Source: an uncultured Marinococcus sp. (GTDB lineage Bacteria; Bacillota; Bacilli; Bacillales; Marinococcaceae). From it: a stretch of 64,000 nucleotides of DNA. The position numbers were made by a program, and so were the translations under genes. The notes under the pieces are model-generated. The model searched no databases and had not been told where the DNA came from. It saw only the letters and a list, made by a program, of their open reading frames with translations. Location: contig NZ_CANLSU010000002.1 of NCBI RefSeq assembly GCF_947493875.1, positions 1-64,000 of the forward strand. The letters run 5' to 3'. Within the stretch, counting starts at the first letter, position 1. Each line of letters opens with the position of its first letter. Of the stretch, positions 14,522-22,616 are shown piece by piece.

Positions 14522-15949
14522 ATGCCATTAAGGAAAAAAATCGGGTTGCTGCTGGGACCGGCTTTATTTGCTTTATTGTTTTTCATCCCATCGCTTACCG
14601 GTCTTGAAAGCGAACCGAGAGCAGTACTTGCCGTTACGGTCTGGGTAGCTTCCTGGTGGATTACAGAAGCCTTGCCCATACCAGCTACGTCGCTGCTCCC
14701 TATCTTTCTGCTTCCAATCACAGGAGGGGCGGATGAAGAAACAGCAACGATGGCGTATGCTGATCCCATTGTTTTCATGTATATGGGTGGTTTTACCATT
14801 GCTCTTGCGATTGAAAAATGGAACTTACATAAACGAATTGCAATGACAATCATTTCGTTTGTCGGTACTGGAAGTCAGCGCATTGTGCTGGGCGTTATAT
14901 TGGCAACGGCCCTGCTATCCATGTGGATTTCAAATGCTGCGACAGCATTAATGATGCTGCCGATTGCGCTGGCTTTAATTAAAGAGGTGAAGGATAAGGA
15001 TTTTTTTGATGAAGTATCCTTGAACCGTTTTGCTAAGGGGCTGCTGCTGTCAGTGGCTTATGCAGCCTCTATCGGCGGACTGGCAACATTAATAGGGTCA
15101 GTGCCCAATGCTGCTTTTGCAGCTGTAGCTTCCTCTAATCTGGATCGGACGGTTACCTTTGCCGAATGGTTTCTATTTGGTTTCCCTTTAACAGTTATTC
15201 TATTGACCGGACTTTATTTTTATTTAACGAAAATTCAGTTTCGTGTGACAGCGCAAAAGGATATTTCAACTGATTTTGCAAGAAATCAGTTGAAAGAGCT
15301 GGGACCTATGTCCTTCGAAGAAAAATCGGTGCTGACCATCTTTACAATTGTCGGTTTTCTTTGGATTACAAGCGGATTTATTCCCGAAGCCTATCGTCTG
15401 TCTGATACTTCCATATCCATTATTGGAGCTACATCGATGTTTTTGCTTCCTGCTAAACAAGAGAGGGGCGGGCTTATGGTATGGCAGGATATGAAAGAGC
15501 TTCCCTGGGGGCTGCTTCTGCTTTTCGGGGGCGGATTGTCTCTGGCGGCCGCGTTTGAATCTTCGAATTTAACAGGATGGTTTGGCGAGCTGTTGGGGGG
15601 ACTTGAGGTACTTCCTTTTGTCTTAATTTTAATAGTGCTTGCTGCGATTGTATTATTTATGACAGAAATCATGTCCAATACGGCAGTCTCGAATATGCTG
15701 ATGCCGATTAGTATAGGTCTTGCGCTTGGCATTGGGGTAGACCCTTACGCCATCATGGGAATTGTGGCTCTTACTGCCAGCTGTGCTTTCATGCTGCCCA
15801 TATCCACTCCACCCAACGCCGCGGTGTTCAGTTCAGATTATTTAACCATCGATGACATGGTGAAGGCCGGGTTTTGGATGAACATTGTAGCTATTTTTGT
15901 CATCGTGGCCTTTGTTTACTTCTGGCAGCCGGTTGTATTGAACTATTAA
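14522..15949 (+). CDS. DASS (SLC13) sodium/dicarboxylate-type symporter
   Basis: This 475-residue inner-membrane symporter has ~11 helices and belongs to the divalent anion:Na+ family (VcINDY/SdcS), which imports C4-dicarboxylates or citrate with sodium. The family's paired Ser-Asn-Thr motifs are visible: the second is intact (MSNTAVSNMLMPISI), but the first reads ISNAATALMMLPI, with Ala for the substrate-contacting Thr. WWITEALPIPATSLLP near residue 42 is typical. GAAGGGAGTG precedes ATG 14522. A TATAAT (14434-14439) lies upstream without a convincing -35 element. It is followed 21 bases later by a small membrane protein gene. Confidence 0.9.
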   Translation: MPLRKKIGLLLGPALFALLFFIPSLTGLESEPRAVLAVTVWVASWWITEALPIPATSLLPIFLLPITGGADEETATMAYADPIVFMYMGGFTIALAIEKWNLHKRIAMTIISFVGTGSQRIVLGVILATALLSMWISNAATALMMLPIALALIKEVKDKDFFDEVSLNRFAKGLLLSVAYAASIGGLATLIGSVPNAAFAAVASSNLDRTVTFAEWFLFGFPLTVILLTGLYFYLTKIQFRVTAQKDISTDFARNQLKELGPMSFEEKSVLTIFTIVGFLWITSGFIPEAYRLSDTSISIIGATSMFLLPAKQERGGLMVWQDMKELPWGLLLLFGGGLSLAAAFESSNLTGWFGELLGGLEVLPFVLILIVLAAIVLFMTEIMSNTAVSNMLMPISIGLALGIGVDPYAIMGIVALTASCAFMLPISTPPNAAVFSSDYLTIDDMVKAGFWMNIVAIFVIVAFVYFWQPVVLNY

Positions 15950-15970
15950 GCGATCGGGAAGGGTTATTTT

Positions 15971-16360
15971 ATGTACACGCAGGATCAGAGTATCTTAGAA
16001 GTACTGTTTCCATTTGCGCTGATATTGATTGTTTGGTTCATATTCGATGGACTGTTACGGCAGAAAACCAGGCTGCCCTATAAAAATAAACCGAAGCGCA
16101 GGAGAAGTAAATCAGTAATTATAGTAGAAAAATCTTTAGAATGGACAGGGTCGGCATGTGTGCTATTTTTAAGCATCAGCTCCGGAAATTTTTTAATGTG
16201 GCATTTGATTCTTCTCGGAATGCCTTTAGCTTTAGTTCAACTAATTCAAGCAATTGAGCAGCGTGAAAATATACCAGAATCGAAAACCCATTGGCATTCA
16301 TTTTTAGGAGCAGTATTTACTACCGCAATGGTATGCCGGGCGCTTGTTACATTCAATTAG
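15971..16360 (+). CDS. Small membrane protein, DUF4181-like
   Basis: The 129-residue protein has four hydrophobic segments and a basic stretch after the first helix (LRQKTRLPYKNKPKRRRSKS). The basic loop followed by VEKSLEW recalls the Bacillus DUF4181 group, but the match is weak and I assign no function. It starts 21 bases after the DASS gene, with AAGGG upstream, so the two may be cotranscribed. Confidence 0.6.
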   Translation: MYTQDQSILEVLFPFALILIVWFIFDGLLRQKTRLPYKNKPKRRRSKSVIIVEKSLEWTGSACVLFLSISSGNFLMWHLILLGMPLALVQLIQAIEQRENIPESKTHWHSFLGAVFTTAMVCRALVTFN

Positions 16361-16385
16361 AATCTAAAAGGCAATACGTCTCTAC

Positions 16386-16431
16386 ATTGAAAAAACCGCC
16401 TCCTGCAAACAAGCAGGGAGGCGGTTAATTA
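16386..16431 (-). terminator. Terminator of the NlpC/P60-like gene (possibly bidirectional)
   Basis: AACCGCCTCCCTGC and GCAGGAGGCGGTT pair around a short loop. On the minus strand a T6 run follows. The plus-strand side can also serve the DUF4181-like gene. Confidence 0.8.
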
Positions 16432-16444
16432 AAAGATGAAGGAA

Positions 16445-17335
16445 TTAATCGATTGATTTTGCACCAATGTAGTGCTCTTCCCAATAATCACTGTTCGTGT
16501 CAGCGACCTCGACACCGTTTGAACCGGAGTGAATCATTTGGCCGTCCCCGATGTAAAGGCCACTGTGCGAAGCGCCTTCTGTGTCGTACGTACCTTCATA
16601 AAAGACAACGTCGCCTACGTTTGGCTCTTCTACAAATTCACCGTTGTTCTGCCAGATGCCTTCATGGGTTCTGGAAACGTCTATGCCGTTTTCTTCAAAC
16701 ACGTAGTTGATAAAACCGCTGCTGTCCAGACCGCTTGCGGTAGTTCCGCCCCATTCATAAGGAGTGCCCAGTACGCTTTCCGCGGAATCGACAAGTCCGG
16801 AATCAGATGTATTGGCTGATGTGCTTTCATCGTTAGGCTCCGAAGATTCTTCAGAGGATGCAGAAGCAACTTCTTCGCTTTCATCATTATCTTCGCTGTT
16901 CTCGCTGCTGCTTTCTTCTGTTTCACCGCCGGCCTCGGATGAGCTGTCTGTTTCGTCCAATGCTCCCATTGTTTCAGGGCCTGCGATGCCGTCTATGCTT
17001 AAGTTATTTTCTGTTTGAAATGCTTCTACAGCCTGTACAGTTTCATCATCGTAAGTACCATCAGCTTCAGAGTTATAGTAATCAAGATCGCTTAAAGCCG
17101 ACTGAAGAGATTCTACACTGCTGCCGGTATCGCCGAGATAAAGCAGGTTATCATCAACAGATTCAGTTTCGTTTTCTGTATCGGAAGAGTCACTTTGGCT
17201 GGAGCTGCTGCTTTCGTCTGAATCAGGATCAGCGAATGCATCGGCATTTCCGCTTAAAGCCGGTGTTAAAGCTAAAGCCGTAACGACGGCTGAGGATAAT
17301 ATATATTTTGGTGCTTGTCTGTTGGATTTAAACAT
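16445..17335 (-). CDS. Secreted NlpC/P60-fold protein with PG-binding domain; catalytic Cys replaced by Ser
   Basis: This 296-residue exported protein has a signal peptide (~1-33), an acidic Ser-rich linker, one PG_binding_1 repeat (~62-126: YLGDTGSSVESLQSAL, DGIAGPETMGAL), a second long acidic linker and a C-terminal NlpC/P60 domain (~180-296). The domain keeps GTPYEWGGT, SHSGLYIGDG (His257) and MIHSG (His269), but the nucleophile position of the DCSG motif reads D204-S205-S206-G. The codon at 16721-16723 is AGC, one base from Cys. It is either a serine variant or an inactive wall-binding relative of gamma-D-Glu-mDAP endopeptidases. ACAAGGAGG precedes the ATG. Confidence 0.88.
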   Translation of the reverse strand: MFKSNRQAPKYILSSAVVTALALTPALSGNADAFADPDSDESSSSSQSDSSDTENETESVDDNLLYLGDTGSSVESLQSALSDLDYYNSEADGTYDDETVQAVEAFQTENNLSIDGIAGPETMGALDETDSSSEAGGETEESSSENSEDNDESEEVASASSEESSEPNDESTSANTSDSGLVDSAESVLGTPYEWGGTTASGLDSSGFINYVFEENGIDVSRTHEGIWQNNGEFVEEPNVGDVVFYEGTYDTEGASHSGLYIGDGQMIHSGSNGVEVADTNSDYWEEHYIGAKSID

Positions 17336-17429
17336 TCAGGTTCCTCCTTGTGGTGTTGATCAATTTATCGAACCGGGAGTAAGTGTAACAGACAAAACCA
17401 TTCGGGAGGTTTCAGCCAGATTACGTTTT

Positions 17430-17557
17430 AATAACGTTATTTATGAAAATAGGACATAATTAATGAATAATTCCTATTTAATATAGAGATAAATGGCGGG
17501 AGGAAGGAAAGGAGCCAATCTCAACAGCTGTAATATTTTTAATAAAATGAATATTAC
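17430..17557. promoter_or_regulatory. Two inverted repeats in the NlpC/Nramp divergent region
   Basis: AATAACGTTATT (17430-17441) is a perfect 12-base palindrome. GTAATATT (17530-17537) pairs exactly with AATATTAC (17550-17557) across 12 bases, just ahead of the Nramp-like gene. Neither matches the MntR or Fur consensus. The rest of the 261-base gap has no gene. Confidence 0.35.
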
Positions 17558-17596
17558 GATTATTTATAAAGCTAGTATTTAAAAGGAGGTCGAACA

Positions 17597-18829
17597 ATGG
17601 AGAGAGCAGAAAAGAGGCCGCTGAGAGAAAGAGTAAAGGTGCTTGGTCCGGGGGTGATTGTAGCAGCATCGTTTATAGGACCGGGAACGGTAACAACGGC
17701 CACAGGTGCAGGAGCCTCTTTTGGCTTTGCCCTGCTCTGGGCAGTGGTTTTTTCAATTATTACCACCGTCATACTTCAGGAGATGTGCTCGCGGCTGGGG
17801 ATTATTACAGGAAAGGGGCTGGGAGCGGCAATCAGGGACCAGTTCACAAACCCGCTGCTGAAATACGGATCCATGTGGCTGATGATTATCGCTATTGTAT
17901 TCGGCTGTGCTGCCTACATCGCAGGGGACTTACTCGGTACTTCTTTAGGATTAACGACCTTAACGGGCGTTTCTGAAAATACGATCGGTCCTGTCGTAGG
18001 CATTATTATTTTATTGATCGGTCTTAGTGGAAGCTACAAGCTCATTGAACGGGTCATGATAGTACTAATTACGGTCATGAGTATAACGTTTGTGACTACA
18101 ATGGTCACGGCACAGCCTGATCCCGGCGATCTGTTTCGGGGTGCCTTTGTTCCATCGATTCCAACGGGAGCTATTATTACCGTGATTGCAATTGTAGGTA
18201 CCACAGTTGTTCCTTATAATCTGTTTCTTCATTCCGAGAATGTAAAAGAACGCTGGAGTGAGCCTCGGCATTTAAAAGAAGCACGTCTGGACGTAGTTTT
18301 GTCCATTGGCTTGGGCGGCTTAATTACTGCAGCGATTTTAATTACGTCCGGGGCGACGATCCGCGGTCTGGAAGTAGAGTCCGTGGCAGATCTTGCTTTG
18401 CAGCTTGAACCACTGCTTGGCAGCTGGGCTACCGCTTTTATCAGTATCGGCTTATGTGCCGCCGGTTTTTCTTCCGCGCTTGCATCACCGCTCGGGGCCG
18501 CAGTTACCGTCAGCAGCGTATTGAAGTGGGAGCGCGGTATGAAAAATATTCGCTTCAAACTAGTGTTTTTGTCTGTGATGGCTATTGGAATTATTTCCTC
18601 CGGACTTGGGTTCGAGCCACTCGATGTTTTACTTTTTGCTCAGGCATTAAACGGTCTCATTCTGCCCTTTGTCTCAATTATGCTCCTGGTTATTATGAAT
18701 AACAAAAACCGCCTTGGCCATTACGTGAACCACTGGAAGATGAATCTGGTGGGTGGGATTATTGTTTTAATCTGCGTATTTCTCGGCGTTTACAGTATTG
18801 TAGATGCGATTATGAGCTTTACTTCGTAA
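17597..18829 (+). CDS. Nramp-related divalent-metal transporter with altered metal-site motifs
   Basis: This 410-residue inner-membrane protein has ~11 helices and the Nramp fold. The first-helix motif LGPGVIVAASFIGPGTVTT aligns with the canonical GPG...DPGN, but the metal-binding DPGN is Gly28-Pro-Gly-Thr31. In helix 6 the canonical MPH is Val205-Pro-Tyr207, followed by the conserved NLFLHS. All four side chains that usually contact Mn/Fe therefore differ, as in NRAMP-related transporters that move Mg or Al in other organisms. Substrate is uncertain: Mg2+, another cation, or something else. AAAGGAGG lies ahead of ATG 17597. It is probably transcribed alone. Confidence 0.85.
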   Translation: MERAEKRPLRERVKVLGPGVIVAASFIGPGTVTTATGAGASFGFALLWAVVFSIITTVILQEMCSRLGIITGKGLGAAIRDQFTNPLLKYGSMWLMIIAIVFGCAAYIAGDLLGTSLGLTTLTGVSENTIGPVVGIIILLIGLSGSYKLIERVMIVLITVMSITFVTTMVTAQPDPGDLFRGAFVPSIPTGAIITVIAIVGTTVVPYNLFLHSENVKERWSEPRHLKEARLDVVLSIGLGGLITAAILITSGATIRGLEVESVADLALQLEPLLGSWATAFISIGLCAAGFSSALASPLGAAVTVSSVLKWERGMKNIRFKLVFLSVMAIGIISSGLGFEPLDVLLFAQALNGLILPFVSIMLLVIMNNKNRLGHYVNHWKMNLVGGIIVLICVFLGVYSIVDAIMSFTS

Positions 18830-18981
18830 ACTGCCTGTTTTTCTTGAAGGAAAATAAAAAGACGCAGCATAGGAGTGACGAGAACGGGAATAGATAGTAC
18901 AAATCGGTACGGCACTCTGGCCCGGACGCGAAAGCAAAAAGCGCATTAAAAACGGGCTGGTGGTGAAAGGAGGGGCGTTTC

Positions 18982-21405
18982 ATGAATCATCATGATTATG
19001 AAAAAAGGCTTGCTCTGCATGAGCTGTCCCCAGCAGAGCTTCGTTTGGAATTTAATGCTGAAGCCTTCTCATTTGAAACGACAGAGGACATGAACGATTT
19101 CCCTTATGAAATGATCGGCCAGGAGCGGGCCGAGCGGGCCATGGAGTTTGGTCTTTCAGTAAGCCAGGCGGGGTATAATTTATTTGTAGTCGGTCCCACG
19201 GGGAGTGGAAGAATGACATATACCCAGCACAGTGTGGAAAACCTGGCCCGGAAACAGAAGCAGCCGGATGATTGGTGCTACGTGCATAATTTTGATAATC
19301 CGGACCGCCCGGAAGTGCTTTCATTTCAGGCCGGGGAAGGCCAGCGTTTCCGCCGCGAGGTCGAAGGGCTTCTGGTAAACATCGGGCGTGAACTAAAGAC
19401 AGCGTTCTCAAGCGACAATCACGAGAGACAAAAGCGGGAAATGTTTGAACAACTGCGTACGGAGATGGACGAGCTGTGGAAAGAAACTGACCAGTTCGCG
19501 GTGCAGCATCATTTCAAACTCGAACGCATGCAGAATGGCATTAATAAAATTCCCCTTCAGCGCGGTCAGCCAATGAACAGGGAGACGTACCAGCACCTGC
19601 TTGAAGCAGAAAAGGAACAGCTGAGGGCAAACGAAAAACTCGTGGAGGAAAAAGTGCAGGACGCTCTCCGGCGTGTGGCCAAAATGGAGGAAACCTTCCG
19701 TAAAGACGTGCAGATATTTATGGCAGACACAGCCTCGGCCGCGGTACAAAAGCTATTTGAGCCGCTTCGCAGGCAGTACGGTCATATGCCAAAGGTAACG
19801 GCTTATTTGACCGCATACGAGCGGGACGTTGTAGAGCATTTTTACTTTTTTGCCGAAGGCCAGGGACAGGAGGGCTCGGCGGGGGCGCTTGAAGGAATGA
19901 AGGAAAAACAGTATCAGCGGTACGTGGTGAATCTGCTCGTCAACAACAAGCATTTAGACGGAGCCCCGGTAATTTACGAATCGAATCCGACGTATCACAA
20001 TCTGTTTGGCAAGGTGGAATACCAGGGGCAGATTGGCAGCCTGGTGACGAATTTTACTTTCATTAAACCAGGAGCGGTGCATCTGGCGAACGGCGGCTAT
20101 TTGATTCTTCAGGCGGCGGATTTACTCCAGCATCCAGGTGCCTGGCCGGGATTAAAACGGATGCTTCAGACCGGGCATGTGCATATTGAAAACTCCTATG
20201 AAGAGCGGGGGCTGCTGCCAACCAGTGCACTAAAGCCGGAGCCCATTCCCTTCCGGACAAAGGTTATTATTATTGGCTCTTATTATGTTTATGATCTGCT
20301 CTCGAGGCTTGATGAAGAGTTTGATAAGCTGTTTAAGGTCAAAGTAGAGTTCGATACCGTCATGACCAAAAGCAATGAAAACAGCTGGAAAATGGCCGGA
20401 TTCGTGAAAAACTACGTTCAGGAAGAAGGCCTGCTTCCGTTTCACCGGGAAGCTGTGGCCAGAGTGATCGACTACAGCTCCCGATTAATAGATGAACAGG
20501 GAAAAATGACCACCAGGTTTCAGGATATTACAAAGCTGCTCGTAGAATCCAGCCACTACGCGCTGCAGGAGGGTAATGCTTACGTCAAAGCAGAGCACAT
20601 CTTCCGGGCGCTTGAGGAGAAATACAGACGTTCAAGCCATATTCCCGAACAGTACCGGGAGAAAATTCATGATGAAACAATCATGATTCAAACGGAAGGC
20701 TACCGGGTCGGGCAGATTAACGGACTGGCTGTGATGGGAACAAGAGACTCCATGTTTGGCATACCGACGAAAATTACGGCGCAGACGTATGTCGGGAAAA
20801 GCGGGTTGATGAACATTGAGCGTGAAACGTCTCTCAGCGGCCAGATTCATCACAAGGGCATGATGATTTTGACCGGCTTTCTTTCTGGCCAGTTTGCTAA
20901 AAACCGTCCTATTCCTTTATCGGCGAGCATCACTTTTGAGCAGACCTACAGTCTGATCGATGGCGACAGCGCTTCAAGCACAGAGCTGTACGTGCTGCTT
21001 TCATCTTTGGCAGAAGTACCTATTTACCAGGGTATAGCAGTAACCGGCTCGGTCAATCAGTGGGGAGAAATTCAGCCAATCGGCGGTGTTAACGAGAAAA
21101 TCGAGGGTTTCTATCATATTTGCCGGGAAAAAGGGCTGACCGGCAGGCAGGGGGTCATTATCCCGAAGCAGAATGCCCGCAATTTAATGCTCGCTCGAGA
21201 GGTTGTGGAAGCGGCGGAAGCAGGCAGCTTCCATGTATGGGCAGTCGGCCATATTTCGGAGGGTATGGAAATTCTGACGGGTGAACGGGCGGGAGCGGTA
21301 CGCCGAGAGGACGGCACGTATCCGGAAGGTTCGGTATTTGCCCGCACGGAAGCCCGTTTTAACCGCATGTATGAAATGGAAATCCGGCAGCATGGGACGG
21401 AATAA
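18982..21405 (+). CDS. Lon-like protease of the LonC/YcbZ branch
   Basis: This 807-residue cytoplasmic protease has an N-terminal AAA-like module, a helical insert (~130-260) and a C-terminal S16 Lon protease domain (~590-780). The Ser-Lys dyad is visible as Ser663 (DGDSASSTELYVLL) and Lys706 (IGGVNEKIEGF), with INGLAVMGT before it. The P-loop position reads GPTGSGR (71-77) with Arg in place of the ATP-binding Lys, as expected of ATP-independent or weakly ATP-binding LonC-type enzymes. The start is ATG 18982 behind AAAGGAGGGGCG. It is a single gene ending at a strong terminator. The 152 bases upstream show no other feature. Substrates are unknown. Confidence 0.88.
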   Translation: MNHHDYEKRLALHELSPAELRLEFNAEAFSFETTEDMNDFPYEMIGQERAERAMEFGLSVSQAGYNLFVVGPTGSGRMTYTQHSVENLARKQKQPDDWCYVHNFDNPDRPEVLSFQAGEGQRFRREVEGLLVNIGRELKTAFSSDNHERQKREMFEQLRTEMDELWKETDQFAVQHHFKLERMQNGINKIPLQRGQPMNRETYQHLLEAEKEQLRANEKLVEEKVQDALRRVAKMEETFRKDVQIFMADTASAAVQKLFEPLRRQYGHMPKVTAYLTAYERDVVEHFYFFAEGQGQEGSAGALEGMKEKQYQRYVVNLLVNNKHLDGAPVIYESNPTYHNLFGKVEYQGQIGSLVTNFTFIKPGAVHLANGGYLILQAADLLQHPGAWPGLKRMLQTGHVHIENSYEERGLLPTSALKPEPIPFRTKVIIIGSYYVYDLLSRLDEEFDKLFKVKVEFDTVMTKSNENSWKMAGFVKNYVQEEGLLPFHREAVARVIDYSSRLIDEQGKMTTRFQDITKLLVESSHYALQEGNAYVKAEHIFRALEEKYRRSSHIPEQYREKIHDETIMIQTEGYRVGQINGLAVMGTRDSMFGIPTKITAQTYVGKSGLMNIERETSLSGQIHHKGMMILTGFLSGQFAKNRPIPLSASITFEQTYSLIDGDSASSTELYVLLSSLAEVPIYQGIAVTGSVNQWGEIQPIGGVNEKIEGFYHICREKGLTGRQGVIIPKQNARNLMLAREVVEAAEAGSFHVWAVGHISEGMEILTGERAGAVRREDGTYPEGSVFARTEARFNRMYEMEIRQHGTE

Positions 21406-21414
21406 TAAGCGGAG

Positions 21415-21447
21415 AGCACAGCCTGTAAGCGCGGGCTGTGCTTTTTA
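21415..21447 (+). terminator. Terminator of the LonC-like gene
   Basis: AGCACAGCC pairs with GGCTGTGCT around a TGTAAGCGCG-type loop, followed by TTTT. Confidence 0.85.
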
Positions 21448-21510
21448 TAAAATTGAGAAAATTGCTCTTGACTTTTCATGTATGCGGTTCCATAATAAAA
21501 CCAAGTCACC

Positions 21511-21526
21511 GTGAATACGTATTCAC
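21511..21526. promoter_or_regulatory. Palindromic LacI-type operator upstream of the regulator gene
   Basis: GTGAATACGTATTCAC is a perfect 16-base palindrome with the central CG typical of LacI/GalR operators. It lies 14 bases before the regulator's start codon, so binding would block its own transcription. The same core recurs at 22578. Confidence 0.85.
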
Positions 21527-21539
21527 CAGGAGTTAAAAA

Positions 21540-22553
21540 ATGATTTCTTCCAAAGAAGTTGCCAGAGAAGCAGGAGTATCCCAGTCGACAGTGTCCAGGG
21601 TGCTGAATAATTCCAACAAGGTAAGCAAGGAAAATGTAGCAAAAGTCACAGAAGCAATGAGAAAGTTAAACTACAGACCAAACGCTATAGCCAGGTCGTT
21701 AGTCAGTAAGCGTTCCAAAACAATAGCGCTTATATCGGGCCCGTTGCATAACCCCTTTTTTGTGGAAACTACTTCATCTATTGTGAACTACGCGAAAGAG
21801 AAGGGGTATAACACAAACGTTTTTTTTGAAAACAATGGAGACAATATGGCTGTATATGAAACGGTTCTCTCCATGCAGGTGGACGGTATTATTTTATCTT
21901 CGGTTTTCATGGATGATCCCATTCTTCAAGAATTGCAGAACTCTCAAATACCTTATGTAATGTTTAACCGCAAGCATAACGAAGGTGGAAATTTTGTTGA
22001 ATTAAATAATTACCAGGCTGGAAAGATGGCTGCAGATCATTTATATCAGCTCGGGCACAAGTATATAGGCTTCATCGGAGGGCCGATGTATACATCCACT
22101 TTTTACGGCCGGTATTTAGGATTTACGGAAGGAATAGCGGAACAAACCATGGAGACTGATAAAGTTTTTTTAAACGAAACGGACACCAGTGAAGAAGCAA
22201 TAGCAGATGCCATCTTTAAAATGATGGGGCGCAAAGAACGTCCTACAGCGGTGTTTGCTGCTACAGATGCTATAGCTATTACTGCCATGGATACACTCAT
22301 GGAACTCGGGTACCGGATCCCTGAAGATATTAGTATTTGCGGAGTGGACAATGTACGGATGGCCCGGCATCATGCGTTTGAATTAACCACTATCGGTGCC
22401 CAGTCCAATAAAAATTTAGGAAGACTTGGAATTGAACACCTTATTAATTCCATTGAAGCCGGAAAAGAAAATATGTCCCCGATCCAGGTTACCCTGGAAC
22501 CTGCGCTGTATCAAAGAAAGACGACGGGACCTTTTAAACCAGGCTCAGTATAA
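21540..22553 (+). CDS. LacI/GalR-family repressor of the adjacent catabolic operon
   Basis: The 337-residue repressor has an N-terminal helix-turn-helix (SSKEVAREAGVSQSTVSRVLN, residues 3-22), a hinge helix (YRPNAIARSLVSKRS) and a periplasmic-binding-protein-like effector domain (IALISGPLHNPFFVE to SICGVDNVRMA). The inducer is unknown. Operator palindromes lie immediately before its own start and before the next gene, so it should repress both itself and the aldehyde dehydrogenase operon. AGGAG precedes the ATG at seven bases. Confidence 0.93.
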   Translation: MISSKEVAREAGVSQSTVSRVLNNSNKVSKENVAKVTEAMRKLNYRPNAIARSLVSKRSKTIALISGPLHNPFFVETTSSIVNYAKEKGYNTNVFFENNGDNMAVYETVLSMQVDGIILSSVFMDDPILQELQNSQIPYVMFNRKHNEGGNFVELNNYQAGKMAADHLYQLGHKYIGFIGGPMYTSTFYGRYLGFTEGIAEQTMETDKVFLNETDTSEEAIADAIFKMMGRKERPTAVFAATDAIAITAMDTLMELGYRIPEDISICGVDNVRMARHHAFELTTIGAQSNKNLGRLGIEHLINSIEAGKENMSPIQVTLEPALYQRKTTGPFKPGSV

Positions 22554-22577
22554 ACTGAGCGGTTTAATTTCGCTTCC

Positions 22578-22593
22578 GAGAATACGTATTCAC
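22578..22593. promoter_or_regulatory. Second LacI-type operator, before the aldehyde dehydrogenase gene
   Basis: GAGAATACGTATTCAC matches the operator at 21511 in 15 of 16 positions. It lies 24 bases before the aldehyde dehydrogenase start, positioned to control the downstream genes. Confidence 0.83.
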
Positions 22594-22616
22594 GAATTTT
22601 GTTAGGAGGATGAAGG

